Assembly: GCA_051888795.1 (NCBI GenBank)
Contig: JBJFCD010000285.1
Coordinates: forward strand, 25,611 to 89,610
Direction of reading: 5' to 3'
Length of the DNA stretch: 64,000 bases
Source: MD308 sp051888795
GTDB lineage: Bacteria; Bacillota; Clostridia; Lachnospirales; Lachnospiraceae
Of the stretch, positions 42,970-52,268 are shown piece by piece. The notes under the pieces were generated by a model that was not told where the DNA came from, did not search any database, and saw only the letters and a list, made by a program, of their open reading frames with translations. Numbering within the stretch: the first letter of the stretch is position 1; every line of letters starts with the position of its first letter. A program made the position numbers and the translations under genes.

Positions 42970-44362
42970 TTCCCATATTTTTTTCATAATCATTCATTGC
43001 TTCCACTACTTTACCTGATAGTGGGAGCAATGCCATCATATTAAATATTGTCATCAAGCCTATGCCCACATCTCCCAGATCCCAGACAAATGTATATGTA
43101 GCAAGCCCTCCTATAAACAGCATCAAAAGCGCAAATATTTTATAAACTGTCTGGGAAATCCAGTTATCTCCAAACAGGTATGCTACATTGGATCTTGCAT
43201 AAAACAAAACTCCAATAAAAGTAGAAAAACTGAAGAGCAAAAGAGTCACCGCAATAAACACTACACCAAATTTTCCAAGATGATATTCCATTGCTGTCTG
43301 CAAAAGATCCATGCCGACCAGACCCTTCAGATTTCCCTCCGGGACAAGAAGCATGATCATTGCTGAACAACTACAGATTACAATTGTATCAATAAATACT
43401 CCGAAAGCCTGCAATAGTCCTGCTTTTGCAGGATGACTCACATCTGCTGCCGCTGCTGCGCAAGGTGCCGAACCGGAACCTGCCTCATTTGAAAAAAGTC
43501 CCCTTTTTACTCCATTCATCAAGACCGCGCCAAAACCACCGGCTGCTACCTGACGGATACCAAATGCCTCAAGAAAAATTCTTTCAAAAACTCCCGGAAG
43601 AGCCCCTGCATTTTTTATAATAATAAAAATGGTTATCAACAGATATCCTCCCGCCATAACCGGTACAATAACATCCAACACTTTGACGGTAGCATTTTTG
43701 CGCAGTACAATTACCGCCGCAATAGCTACAAGCGCAATGCTTGTGTAAAGCGGTGGAATATGAAATGCATTTTTCATGGAAGACGTCACAGAATTACTGA
43801 TAACCTGGCTGATCCCGCACCAGCAGATAAGACCGGAAATCGCAAAAAGAACTGCTATAATGCTGTATCTTTTCCCAGGATTTTTGCATCCTTTTCTGTG
43901 CGTCATATAATGATGGATATAGTATGCCGGACCTCCTCTATATCCTCCGTAAAGGGGATCTTTCTGTTTGTACGTCTGTGCAAGTGTTGCCTCTGCAAAT
44001 GCTGTTGATGAGCCGAGAAGTGCAAGCACCCACATCCAGAACACAGCTCCTGCCCCACCGGCTGATATAGCTGCCACGACACCGACAAGATTCCCCATTC
44101 CTACACGGGTTGCCGTAGATACAATCAATGCCTGAAGCCCGGAAATACTATTCTCCTGTGTTCCATTTCTTTTCTCTGACGCAATCTGAATCATATGCGT
44201 AAATTGCCTTACCAGAACAAATCTTGTCCTGATCGTAAAATAAATTCCCACCGGCACGAGAATAAGAACAAGAAGAGATAATCCAAGCAAACTTCCGCCG
44301 GGAAGCGGAATACTCACCAGATCTCCCCACATAAAATTGTATAATGCACTGATAATCTTCAT
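42962..44362 (-). CDS. AGCS-family sodium:alanine/glycine symporter
   Basis: About 466 residues and 10-11 membrane segments. Family signatures are SGLQALIVSTATRVGMGNLVGV near the N-terminus, GGFGAVLMNGVKRGLFSNEAGSGSAP and the DTIVICSCSAMIM segment. Imports alanine/glycine-type amino acids with sodium. ATG 44362 is chosen for its GGGAGA; an in-frame start 20 codons upstream overlaps the promoter. Tail-to-tail overlap of 8 bases with the amidase. Confidence 0.9.
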   Translation of the reverse strand: MKIISALYNFMWGDLVSIPLPGGSLLGLSLLVLILVPVGIYFTIRTRFVLVRQFTHMIQIASEKRNGTQENSISGLQALIVSTATRVGMGNLVGVVAAISAGGAGAVFWMWVLALLGSSTAFAEATLAQTYKQKDPLYGGYRGGPAYYIHHYMTHRKGCKNPGKRYSIIAVLFAISGLICWCGISQVISNSVTSSMKNAFHIPPLYTSIALVAIAAVIVLRKNATVKVLDVIVPVMAGGYLLITIFIIIKNAGALPGVFERIFLEAFGIRQVAAGGFGAVLMNGVKRGLFSNEAGSGSAPCAAAAADVSHPAKAGLLQAFGVFIDTIVICSCSAMIMLLVPEGNLKGLVGMDLLQTAMEYHLGKFGVVFIAVTLLLFSFSTFIGVLFYARSNVAYLFGDNWISQTVYKIFALLMLFIGGLATYTFVWDLGDVGIGLMTIFNMMALLPLSGKVVEAMNDYEKNMGIN

Positions 44363-44393
44363 AATATATCTCCCATCGTTACAATGTGTACTT

Positions 44394-44422
44394 ATTATAT
44401 CGTTATCCGCATATATTCTCAA
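44394..44422 (-). promoter_or_regulatory. Promoter of AGCS symporter
   Basis: Minus strand TTGAGA (44422-44417), 17-base spacer, TATAAT (44399-44394), 32 bases before the start codon. Confidence 0.7.
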
Positions 44423-44564
44423 TGTTTTTTACTGCAGCACGAAAAAGAATCTTACCCTGTTATTCGTTATATTTCAAAACAAGTTTAAAGATTTTATGAA
44501 AATATAGCCTTATTCTTTAAAATCTGCTATTATTTAAAATATCAAAAAAGGAGGCGGTCTATTT

Positions 44565-45077
44565 ATGTTAGACAAAAAAGTTGTAGAATTATTAAATCAG
44601 CAGGTAAATAAAGAATTATATTCCGCATACTTATATCTGGATTTTTCAAATTATTATTATGACCACGGCTTAGATGGATTTGGAAACTGGTATAAGATTC
44701 AGGCACAGGAAGAACGTGACCACGCAATGCTTTTCATTCAGTACTTACAGAACAACGGTGAAAAGATCGTGCTTGAAGCAATTGACAAACCGGGTGTAGA
44801 ACTTGTAAGCGCAAAAGCAGTTCTCTCAGAAGGTCTGAAACATGAACAATATGTAACAAGCCTGATCCATGCAATTTACGATGCTGCCTACTCAGTAAAA
44901 GATTTCCGTACCATGCAGTTCTTAGACTGGTTCGTTAAAGAACAGGGTGAGGAAGAGACAAACGCTGAAGGCCTTGTAAAGAAGTTTGAATTATTCGGAG
45001 ATGATCCTAAGAGTCTCTACATGCTGGACAACGAGCTTGGAGCACGTGTATATTCTGCTCCGTCTCTGGTACTTTAA
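44565..45077 (+). CDS. ftnA: Ferritin (iron storage)
   Basis: 170-residue four-helix ferritin. Ferroxidase ligands are visible: Glu in NKELYSAYLYLD, Glu and His in QAQEERDHAMLF, and the later Glu in WFVKEQGEEE. Stores iron as ferric mineral and limits oxidative damage in anaerobes. AAAGGAGG before the ATG; monocistronic with a strong terminator. Confidence 0.95.
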   Translation: MLDKKVVELLNQQVNKELYSAYLYLDFSNYYYDHGLDGFGNWYKIQAQEERDHAMLFIQYLQNNGEKIVLEAIDKPGVELVSAKAVLSEGLKHEQYVTSLIHAIYDAAYSVKDFRTMQFLDWFVKEQGEEETNAEGLVKKFELFGDDPKSLYMLDNELGARVYSAPSLVL

Positions 45078-45121
45078 TCAAGACACTTAAAGAAAGTCTG
45101 TTATTTCTATAGTATGTATAT

Positions 45122-45175
45122 GAAAAAAGGGTACTTCGCAAAACTATTATATATAACTTGCGAAGTACCCTTTTC
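45122..45175. terminator. Bidirectional terminator after ferritin
   Basis: Stem of about 17-18 bp (AAAAGGGTACTTCGCAA / TTGCGAAGTACCCTTTT) with a 16-base AT-rich loop, between convergent genes. Confidence 0.9.
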
Positions 45176-45177
45176 AA

Positions 45178-46866
45178 TTATCTGTTAAGTAAGATTGGGA
45201 AACTTACAGATTTTACTGCTGTTTCCACAAGGTTCACACAACTATATCCCATTCGTTCAATATCATGAAGAATATTATTAAAAGATGTCGTCATGGTTGC
45301 ATCACATTTTTTCTTTTTAACACGTTCCATATGCGCTTTTCGCATATTCTCATCCAGCCGGATAATTTCTTCTTTTTTCTTCTGGATATCATTTACCTTC
45401 ATTTCATCGCCACTCAGAATTGCCTGCATAGCCTCTGTGTACATATCCAAAATCAATCCCATCGACACCCGTAAATCCTTTAGCGCATCTTTCGAGTATT
45501 TCTGTTTCTTCTCACTGTGTATAAGTATATTCTCGGAAATCTCCCTGCACAGACTACTGATCCGGTCAATATCACAAAGCACATACATAATGCCTGTACT
45601 CTGTATCGCCTGATCTTCTGTCACAACACCTTCTGCAAAGACTGCAGCAAGATAATCATTAATACTTTGGTTTAATTCTGACTCTAGTTTCGCTTTTCCA
45701 ATAATACTCTCCAGAACATCTCTCGAATTTTTTGATTTTGAGTTCTTTGCCTCACCAAGCATCTCTGTAACTATTTCACTGCAACGGATCACTTCTTTTG
45801 CAACCAGTTGAAGCGCTGCCGCAGGCTGTCCGATTAGTTTATCATCCAGATATCTGGGTAAGGACGGCTGCATCTGCCATTTTTCATTTTTATCCGGCAC
45901 GATTTTCATAACCATTTTTACCATAAACGGGATCAAAGGAATCCATATCAGAGTCATACACAGATTAAATCCCGTATGCGCATTAGCAATCTGTCTGGAT
46001 ATAACATCAACTTCATTTCCTTTTGGCGAAATGTACTGGATCAGTCTGGCATAAGGTTTTATAAACCATATAAACAAAAATGCTCCGGAAAGATTAAACA
46101 TACAGTGTGAGACAGCGGTTCTCTTTGCATCCTTACTCTGCCCCACAGATGCCAGAAGCGCAGTAATCGTTGTACCTATATTATCACCAAGCAAAATTGG
46201 TATTGCCCCTGTAAGACCTATAATACTTGTCACACCGTCAGGTCCTGCCTGAGAAGCAAAGTTCTGCAAAACAGCAATTGTTGCACTACTGCTCTGAACA
46301 ACAAGAGTCATTAAAGTACCTACAGCTACACCAAGGACAGGAATATCCGCTACCCGGCCAATCATGTCTGTAAAAAATGCACTTGACGCAAGCGGTTTCA
46401 TGACATCTCCCATAGTTTCAATTCCCAGAAAGAGAAGTCCAAATGCGAAAATGGTCTGACCAATGTTTTTTATCTTCTCTGATTTACAGATAAAATGAAC
46501 CAGAAAACCGACAAAGATAAATACATATATGTAATCACTGATCTTAAATGCAATAATCTGAGCTGTCATAGTCGTACCGATATTGGCACCAAGAATAATC
46601 GAAATTGCCTGAGGCAATGTCATAAGATTCGCGCTGACAAATCCAATCGCCATTACTGTTGTAGCACTGCTACTCTGCAAAACAGCCGTAGTAAGCGCTC
46701 CCGCCAGAACACCCAGAACCGGGTTTTTCGTAAGCATAGAAAGGATGGTCTTCATCTTCTCACCGGCAGCTTTCTGAAGGCATTCACTCATCATATTCAT
46801 ACCAAAAATAAAAATTGCCAGACCACCTGCCAGCCCAAATATAATCTGCATAGTATCGTTCATCAT
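45178..46866 (-). CDS. Na+/phosphate cotransporter family protein (second copy)
   Basis: 562 residues with the same plan as the protein at 39.9-41.6 kb: GALTTAVLQSSSATTVMAIG and GTLMTLVVQSSSATIAVLQ in a membrane domain, and a C-terminal PhoU-like cytoplasmic helical domain ending with DIERMGYSCVNLVE. It is divergent enough from the first copy to be an old paralogue with a possibly different ion or regulation. GTGAGGGA before the ATG. Confidence 0.88.
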   Translation of the reverse strand: MMNDTMQIIFGLAGGLAIFIFGMNMMSECLQKAAGEKMKTILSMLTKNPVLGVLAGALTTAVLQSSSATTVMAIGFVSANLMTLPQAISIILGANIGTTMTAQIIAFKISDYIYVFIFVGFLVHFICKSEKIKNIGQTIFAFGLLFLGIETMGDVMKPLASSAFFTDMIGRVADIPVLGVAVGTLMTLVVQSSSATIAVLQNFASQAGPDGVTSIIGLTGAIPILLGDNIGTTITALLASVGQSKDAKRTAVSHCMFNLSGAFLFIWFIKPYARLIQYISPKGNEVDVISRQIANAHTGFNLCMTLIWIPLIPFMVKMVMKIVPDKNEKWQMQPSLPRYLDDKLIGQPAAALQLVAKEVIRCSEIVTEMLGEAKNSKSKNSRDVLESIIGKAKLESELNQSINDYLAAVFAEGVVTEDQAIQSTGIMYVLCDIDRISSLCREISENILIHSEKKQKYSKDALKDLRVSMGLILDMYTEAMQAILSGDEMKVNDIQKKKEEIIRLDENMRKAHMERVKKKKCDATMTTSFNNILHDIERMGYSCVNLVETAVKSVSFPILLNR

Positions 46867-46982
46867 ATTCCCTCACTTAAAAAATTTTTTTCACGATACA
46901 AGCATCTCAAAATTCGACTTTTTCTGCCATCTTGCTCCTGTAAACTCTATGTTAAATTCTTGTAAAATGAGGGAATCTGAGT

Positions 46983-47636
46983 TTACATCTTTGCAGTTTC
47001 CTTTTCTATTCTCTTTCGCAATTCAAGCATCTTACTATCCATCTCTGTCATGACATCGGAATAACTTAATATTTCTTTCCTGATTGCTTCTACTTCACCG
47101 ACACTTTTTTTATAACACATCTGGTTATCCAGTTCCGCCCAGTAATCCATAGCAAAAGAACGAATCTGAATCTCTGCTCGGATATATTCTTCTTTTTCGT
47201 AGTAGGTCAAAGGCACCTCGACAATAATGTGAAGGCTTTGATATCCGGATTTTTTGGGTTTTGATATATAATCCTTTTCTTTTATGATTCTAATATCTTT
47301 CTGTGCTTTGATTGCATCGGCAATACGATAAATATCATCCCTGAAAAAACAGATTGCCCTCACACCAACTATATCGTTTAGCGAAGAAACTGCACTCTCA
47401 TAGTCAAGTTCTATTTTCTTTCTCTCCAGTTTCTTACAAATACTTTCACAGGTCTTAATGCGGCTTCCGATTTTCTGGATAACCGGTCGGTTTAAATTTT
47501 CTTTCAAATCTGCATTAATCAAATTTAATTTACAAACAATATTATCAATTACATACTGATATCTGGAAGTCATATAAGCACTTTCATGTATCTCTTTCAT
47601 TTGCTGTATTTTTTCATTTTTCTTTTTTCTTCCCAT
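46983..47636 (-). CDS. Small alarmone synthetase (RelQ-like GTP pyrophosphokinase)
   Basis: 217-residue RelA/SpoT synthetase domain only, with no hydrolase or TGS/ACT regions. Motifs are IVGVRAICFFRDDIYRIAD, the substrate loop KPKKSGYQSLHIIVE and the diagnostic EIQIRSFAMDYWAELDNQMCYK. Makes (p)ppGpp in response to stress at the transcriptional level. RelQ versus RelP cannot be settled by eye; the AMDYWA motif favours RelQ. Confidence 0.88.
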   Translation of the reverse strand: MGRKKKNEKIQQMKEIHESAYMTSRYQYVIDNIVCKLNLINADLKENLNRPVIQKIGSRIKTCESICKKLERKKIELDYESAVSSLNDIVGVRAICFFRDDIYRIADAIKAQKDIRIIKEKDYISKPKKSGYQSLHIIVEVPLTYYEKEEYIRAEIQIRSFAMDYWAELDNQMCYKKSVGEVEAIRKEILSYSDVMTEMDSKMLELRKRIEKETAKM

Positions 47637-47760
47637 TATTAAAACCTTATTTCTCTACTTTATTACTTATCGCTTTAATTTCTTAAATTTTACCGCAATC
47701 CAATCGAGAATACTATCTGTTTATAATAAATTTCAGGAAAAATCTATGTAAAATCAAATA

Positions 47761-47789
47761 TTGACAGGGTGGTCTATTTTTCATATAAT
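47761..47789 (+). promoter_or_regulatory. Perfect-consensus promoter of tetR-antiporter operon
   Basis: TTGACA (47761-47766), 17-base spacer, TATAAT (47784-47789): exact consensus. The strong promoter before a repressor gene suggests autorepression; no obvious palindrome is seen in the spacer. Confidence 0.8.
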
Positions 47790-47826
47790 AGTTCTGCAAT
47801 TTATAAGAAAATTGGAGCAGTTACGT

Positions 47827-48456
47827 ATGAATCAAAAAGAGAAAACGAAATTAACCTATAATAAAATTCTGAACGCTGCAATAAAAGAATTTGGAACTCA
47901 CAGCTATGAAAGTGCTTCTGTCAATTCTATATGCAGTGAAAACAAGATTTCAAAAGGCTTAGTTTACCATAATTTCAAAAACAAAGACGAATTATATCTG
48001 TGTTGTGTTGAAGTGTGTTTTAATGAAATGACTTCTTATCTTTGCAGTGTACAATATACATCTGAAAATGAAAAAGAACGCATTCACAAATTACTTACTA
48101 TGCGTCAACGTTTCTTTCATGAAAACCCTCTTCTGGGCAATATTTTTTTTCAGATAATACTGAATCCACCCAGACATCTCTTGCATGAAATTCATGCTCT
48201 TCGCAAAGAATTTGATGAATTTCATGCGACACAATACAGAGAACTTTTAAAAAACCTGGAACTCCGTGATGGGATTACACCGGAAATAGCTATAGAATAT
48301 TTCTTCGCATTTCAGGAAATGTTTAACGGCTATTATCAAAATCAGGCCCGCGACGAAAAAGATTTTATCTCACTGATCAAAAATCACGAACTTCATCTCA
48401 CGAACGTCATTGACATTCTTTTATATGGCATTGCAAAGGAGGATCCAACATTATGA
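47827..48456 (+). CDS. TetR-family transcriptional regulator
   Basis: 209 residues. The N-terminal helix-turn-helix reads ILNAAIKEFGTHSYESASVN then ENKISKGLVYHNFKNKDELY, a classic TetR pattern; the C-terminal ligand domain is unassigned. ATG 47827 has GGAG 11 bases upstream; a longer start would begin at the promoter and is rejected. Its stop overlaps the antiporter start (ATGA), so it very likely controls that gene and itself. Confidence 0.9.
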   Translation: MNQKEKTKLTYNKILNAAIKEFGTHSYESASVNSICSENKISKGLVYHNFKNKDELYLCCVEVCFNEMTSYLCSVQYTSENEKERIHKLLTMRQRFFHENPLLGNIFFQIILNPPRHLLHEIHALRKEFDEFHATQYRELLKNLELRDGITPEIAIEYFFAFQEMFNGYYQNQARDEKDFISLIKNHELHLTNVIDILLYGIAKEDPTL

Positions 48457-49697
48457 TATCATTGACACTACGCCTTATGCTCTCCATTATCATTGCATTT
48501 TTTGTAGGAAAGCTAGTATCTAAAATTAAACTCCCATCCATCTTAGGATGGTTGATCACAGGTATGATACTGGGTCCTCATGCACTATCCATCATGAATA
48601 ATCAGATTTTGGATGCCGGATGGTATCAAACGATGATACACATTCTTGAATGTGCAGTTGGTTTGTTGATTGGTACTGAACTTATATGGAGTAAATTAAA
48701 AAAATCTGGAAAACAGATTATTATCACAACATTGACACAATCTCTCGGAACGTTTTTCATTGTCAGTCTTGTATTTGGAATTATTTTTTATTATAAGAAT
48801 ATTCCACTTTATCTGGCGATAATTTTTGGCGGTATCGCTCTTGCCACCGCACCGGCTCCTGCTTTATCGGTTGTAAGAGAGTTTAAAACTGACGGACCCG
48901 TTACAAAAACACTTATTCCAATGGCTGCTCTTGATGACGTGGTCGGGGTCGTCGTATTTTTCACAGTTATTTCGGTTACCGCATCTCATATTTCCGAGCA
49001 GGGTATGTCACCTTATATGATCCCTGTCATTGTACTTTTACCACTTGCGATTGGTGCGGTTCCCGGAATAATATCTGGATTTATTTTAAAAAAACCATTA
49101 AGTGCCGGCATGACAAATATTATTTTATCGGTGTTCTTAATCACCACTTCCTGTATTGGATTTATATTCAACAACCGGATTATGCCCTCTCCTGTTTTGA
49201 ACTTCATGCTAATGGGCATGGCCTTTTCCGCTGTCTTTTCAAATATGGTCACCAAACAGCGCCTGGCAGAAATTATGCATGCTTTTAATCCAATTCTGGG
49301 CATCGCTATGATTATCGTTATTTTAAATTTAGGCGCGCCTCTTGATTATCATTTAATTTTAGGCGCAGGTCTGTTCACAGCAATTTATATTCTTTCCAGA
49401 GCAATAGGCAAATATTTTGGTGCCTATATAGGAGCAAGCATTACCAAATCTCCAGAAACTGTCAGAAAATTCCTGGGACTTACTCTGCTTCCTCACTCCG
49501 GTGTATCTCTTGTATTTACGGGAATTGCTGTATCAATCTTAAAAGGTCCAGCTCCTGAATGTGCACAGATTATACAGGGAACTATTGCTGCAGCTGCTGT
49601 GATCAATGAAATACTTGCTGTAATTATCGCTAAAAAAGGATTCGAATGGGCTGGCGAATTTAACAAAAAAAATATGCCAGAACCATCCCCTGAATAA
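48453..49697 (+). CDS. Cation:proton antiporter (CPA2/KefB-type membrane domain)
   Basis: 414 residues, about 12 membrane segments, no C-terminal Rossmann (RCK) domain. Typical stretches are LPSILGWLITGMILGPHAL, GGIALATAPAPALSVVREF with TDGPVTKTLIPMAALDDVVG (the ion-binding Asp pair region). Predicted Na+ or K+/H+ exchange. Translationally coupled to the TetR gene by a 4-base overlap. Its TAA directly abuts the stop of the convergent ABC permease. Confidence 0.85.
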   Translation: MISLTLRLMLSIIIAFFVGKLVSKIKLPSILGWLITGMILGPHALSIMNNQILDAGWYQTMIHILECAVGLLIGTELIWSKLKKSGKQIIITTLTQSLGTFFIVSLVFGIIFYYKNIPLYLAIIFGGIALATAPAPALSVVREFKTDGPVTKTLIPMAALDDVVGVVVFFTVISVTASHISEQGMSPYMIPVIVLLPLAIGAVPGIISGFILKKPLSAGMTNIILSVFLITTSCIGFIFNNRIMPSPVLNFMLMGMAFSAVFSNMVTKQRLAEIMHAFNPILGIAMIIVILNLGAPLDYHLILGAGLFTAIYILSRAIGKYFGAYIGASITKSPETVRKFLGLTLLPHSGVSLVFTGIAVSILKGPAPECAQIIQGTIAAAAVINEILAVIIAKKGFEWAGEFNKKNMPEPSPE

Positions 49698-50507
49698 TCA
49701 ATAAAACTGAATTTCTCCGGTCTCTCTGTTATGTCTCTCTGCTTTCTCCGTAATCCAGATTGTTATCATTATCATCACACTCAGGCAAATCACGAGTCCG
49801 GTTAGACTTTCTATCCATCCCACACCTGTTTTCTGAATGTTAAGCGTAAGTCGAATAATATAAATGCAATATGTAAGTGGAAATACTAATGATATTACTT
49901 TCGCCCATATCGGGAAACAACTGATTGGTATTTTCGTTCCGGAAAACAGATTCATAGGCGTATCCAGAATATTCATCACAATAGAAGAATCTCTCGAAAA
50001 CATAAAAACTGCATTTAACATTCCGCCCCAGATTGTGGAGGAAACAATTAGAAGCACAAAGATCACAGGGAGCAAAAACAGATTCTCCACGTTAAATGTC
50101 TTTGTATAGAATAAAATAAACACGCAAAAACAACAGAACATCCATGCCTCCTGCATAAGTGCTCCCAGAGCTTTTCCGTAATTTAATGCCAGTCTGTTCG
50201 CCGGACTTAGAAAACTCATCTCAAGAGTTCCTCCTCTTCGCTCCTCCTCAGACATAGACCATGCATTCTGCACCATAGTCCAGAAACAGGTATAAGCCAT
50301 AAATCCTGTCCCCAGAAAAGACAAAAGCTCCGCACCATTTCTCATTCCGGAATAATCAGTTCCCAGAAATGGTTTATACGTATAATACACTTCAAAAAAT
50401 CCAAGTACCGGCCAGATCAGAAGAGAAAAATATACAAAATAAGAATGATACTCTTGTCTTTGCTGTTTTATGATCTCTGCTTTAATAACTATCCACCATT
50501 TCTTCAT
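49698..50507 (-). CDS. ABC-2 type transporter permease
   Basis: 269 residues, 6 membrane segments, with the ABC-2 family stretch EERRGGTLEMSFLSPANRLALNYGK. ATG 50507 lies inside the end of the ATPase gene with GAGAGGAAAG upstream (26-base overlap), so it is coupled. Third gene of an exporter with two permeases and one ATPase. Substrate unknown. Confidence 0.82.
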   Translation of the reverse strand: MKKWWIVIKAEIIKQQRQEYHSYFVYFSLLIWPVLGFFEVYYTYKPFLGTDYSGMRNGAELLSFLGTGFMAYTCFWTMVQNAWSMSEEERRGGTLEMSFLSPANRLALNYGKALGALMQEAWMFCCFCVFILFYTKTFNVENLFLLPVIFVLLIVSSTIWGGMLNAVFMFSRDSSIVMNILDTPMNLFSGTKIPISCFPIWAKVISLVFPLTYCIYIIRLTLNIQKTGVGWIESLTGLVICLSVMIMITIWITEKAERHNRETGEIQFY

Positions 50508-51312
50508 CTTTCTTTCCTCTCGACTTCTCAATAATCGTCATCATCACTTCCTCCAGTCCTGCTTCCTTAAGAACCATTTTCGGTTTTACCGACAAAAGGC
50601 CCCTCAATTCTTCCTTTGTTCCTTCAGCAATTACCTCTCCTTTATCCAGCACATAAATATAATCACACAATTCTTCCGCCTCACTTATGTAATGTGTTGT
50701 AAGTAAAATTCCTTTATTCTTCTGAGTCGCCAGCTCACTGATTAATCCCCTGATTTCCTTTGCGATCATTATATCCAGCCCAAGTGTTGGCTCATCTAAG
50801 AAGATATATTCCGGATTATTAATAAGACCTCTGGCTATCTGAAGCCGCTGCTTCATTCCCTTAGAATAACGTTCTACCGGAATATCCGCCGCTTCTTCTA
50901 GCTCTACCAGTTTTAACAGTTCTTTGATTCTGTCCCTCAAGACATCTCCGCTTAATCCATAAAGACTTCCAAAGTATTCCAGATTCTCCTTCGCAGTTAA
51001 ACGCCAGTACAAATTTCTCTCTCCTCCACTGATCAGATTAATTCTTTCTTTTACCCACAAATGATTTTGAATGGCGTCGACCCCATTCATAGTTACACTT
51101 CCCTGTGTCGGAATAATCAGCGATGCCAGCATACGGATTGTCGTTGTCTTTCCTGCGCCATTAATTCCAAGTACCCCGACAATTCTGCCTTTCGGAATTT
51201 CTATGGAGATATCTTTTACTGCATGTATAACCTTCGTTTTCTTAGGTTTCAAAAACCCCGCCTTTTCTTTTAGGACATAGTCCTTTACCAAATGTTTTGC
51301 TTCTATTTTCAT
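50482..51312 (-). CDS. ABC-2 exporter ATPase
   Basis: 276 residues: Walker A GINGAGKTT, signature YSKGMKQRLQIARGL, Walker B YIFLDEPTLGLD, His in LLTTHYISEAEELCDYIYVL, the drug/polysaccharide exporter class. ATG 51312 has AGGAG 7 bases upstream; a longer reading would overlap the upstream permease. Confidence 0.9.
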   Translation of the reverse strand: MKIEAKHLVKDYVLKEKAGFLKPKKTKVIHAVKDISIEIPKGRIVGVLGINGAGKTTTIRMLASLIIPTQGSVTMNGVDAIQNHLWVKERINLISGGERNLYWRLTAKENLEYFGSLYGLSGDVLRDRIKELLKLVELEEAADIPVERYSKGMKQRLQIARGLINNPEYIFLDEPTLGLDIMIAKEIRGLISELATQKNKGILLTTHYISEAEELCDYIYVLDKGEVIAEGTKEELRGLLSVKPKMVLKEAGLEEVMMTIIEKSRGKKDEEMVDSY

Positions 51313-51325
51313 TTCGTTCTCCTGT

Positions 51326-52135
51326 CTATCCAAATATACTTTCAACCAGTTTTCGTTCCAGCCTCTGATACCACAGAATGCCAATCAACAAATAAATCAC
51401 AGACAATATGAGAATCTGTATGATCAGGGCACTATTTTCCCACAATTTTTGTCCATGCATAGCTACATTCCTAAACAGCGTTACTGCCGGAGTGAGCGGG
51501 AATATCTGCGCGATAATTTGTACCCATTCAGGCAGATACTGAATCGGATATGTAATTCCGCAGACCAAACTCATTGTTACGAACAATGTATTTTGTGTGA
51601 TATAGGTATCTCTTGTATAAAGCATAACTGACGATAGTGTTAGCCCCAGACAAAAGAACGCAAAAATTGCCAGTCCGACCACCATCCATGTTCGTATAGA
51701 AACAAATCTTGAAAGATCTGCCCCGAAAATCGCTCCAGTCAGCAGCACTGCGCCAAATTCCAGAATTGCACGACTTGACTGTTCCAAAAGGCAACCTAAA
51801 AAATATTGTTTTCTGGAAGCTGGCGACAGCAAAAACATTTCCAGAGTCCCTTCTCTAAGCTCTGTAATCAATGCCCGCCCTATATTCATTAATGTAGAAA
51901 CGGCAAGCACATTTAAAGCCGAGCCCAGAACAATATAAGTCATATAGTCTCCTCCACTGGTATAGTTACTAAATTCACCGTCAAGCACTCCATTTGCAAA
52001 ATACCAATATACAAAATACGGGAAAATAATCTGTGTGATACCTGTCAGAACCCGTGACACCATGAAAGACCAGGGTACTGCACGGACAATTCCTATTCTG
52101 TTTTTTTGATATGTCGAAATAATAATATTCGCCAT
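51326..52135 (-). CDS. ABC-2 type transporter permease
   Basis: 269 residues with 6 membrane segments and the family stretch LREGTLEMFLLSPASRKQYFLG, clearly paralogous to the permease at 49698-50507. First gene of the operon, after a perfect-consensus promoter. GGAGGAG before ATG 52135. Confidence 0.82.
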   Translation of the reverse strand: MANIIISTYQKNRIGIVRAVPWSFMVSRVLTGITQIIFPYFVYWYFANGVLDGEFSNYTSGGDYMTYIVLGSALNVLAVSTLMNIGRALITELREGTLEMFLLSPASRKQYFLGCLLEQSSRAILEFGAVLLTGAIFGADLSRFVSIRTWMVVGLAIFAFFCLGLTLSSVMLYTRDTYITQNTLFVTMSLVCGITYPIQYLPEWVQIIAQIFPLTPAVTLFRNVAMHGQKLWENSALIIQILILSVIYLLIGILWYQRLERKLVESIFG

Positions 52136-52201
52136 TTGCTCCTCCTCTCCATTCAATTTCCTTTTTGGTTAATCAGTTACGTTTTCTCTTTAGTTTGAGG
52201 C

Positions 52202-52230
52202 ATTATAGGAATCGTTACCCAATTTGTCAA
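52202..52230 (-). promoter_or_regulatory. Perfect-consensus promoter of ABC-2 exporter
   Basis: Minus strand TTGACA (52230-52225), 17-base spacer, TATAAT (52207-52202). It lies about 70 bases before the first permease start and just after the ArsR-type regulator gene, whose product is the likely repressor. A weak terminator-like hairpin with T-run (52237-52269) ends the regulator transcript before it. Confidence 0.75.
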
Positions 52231-52268
52231 GAAAAAAATTAAAAAAGAGACTACACTGTGTGCAATCT

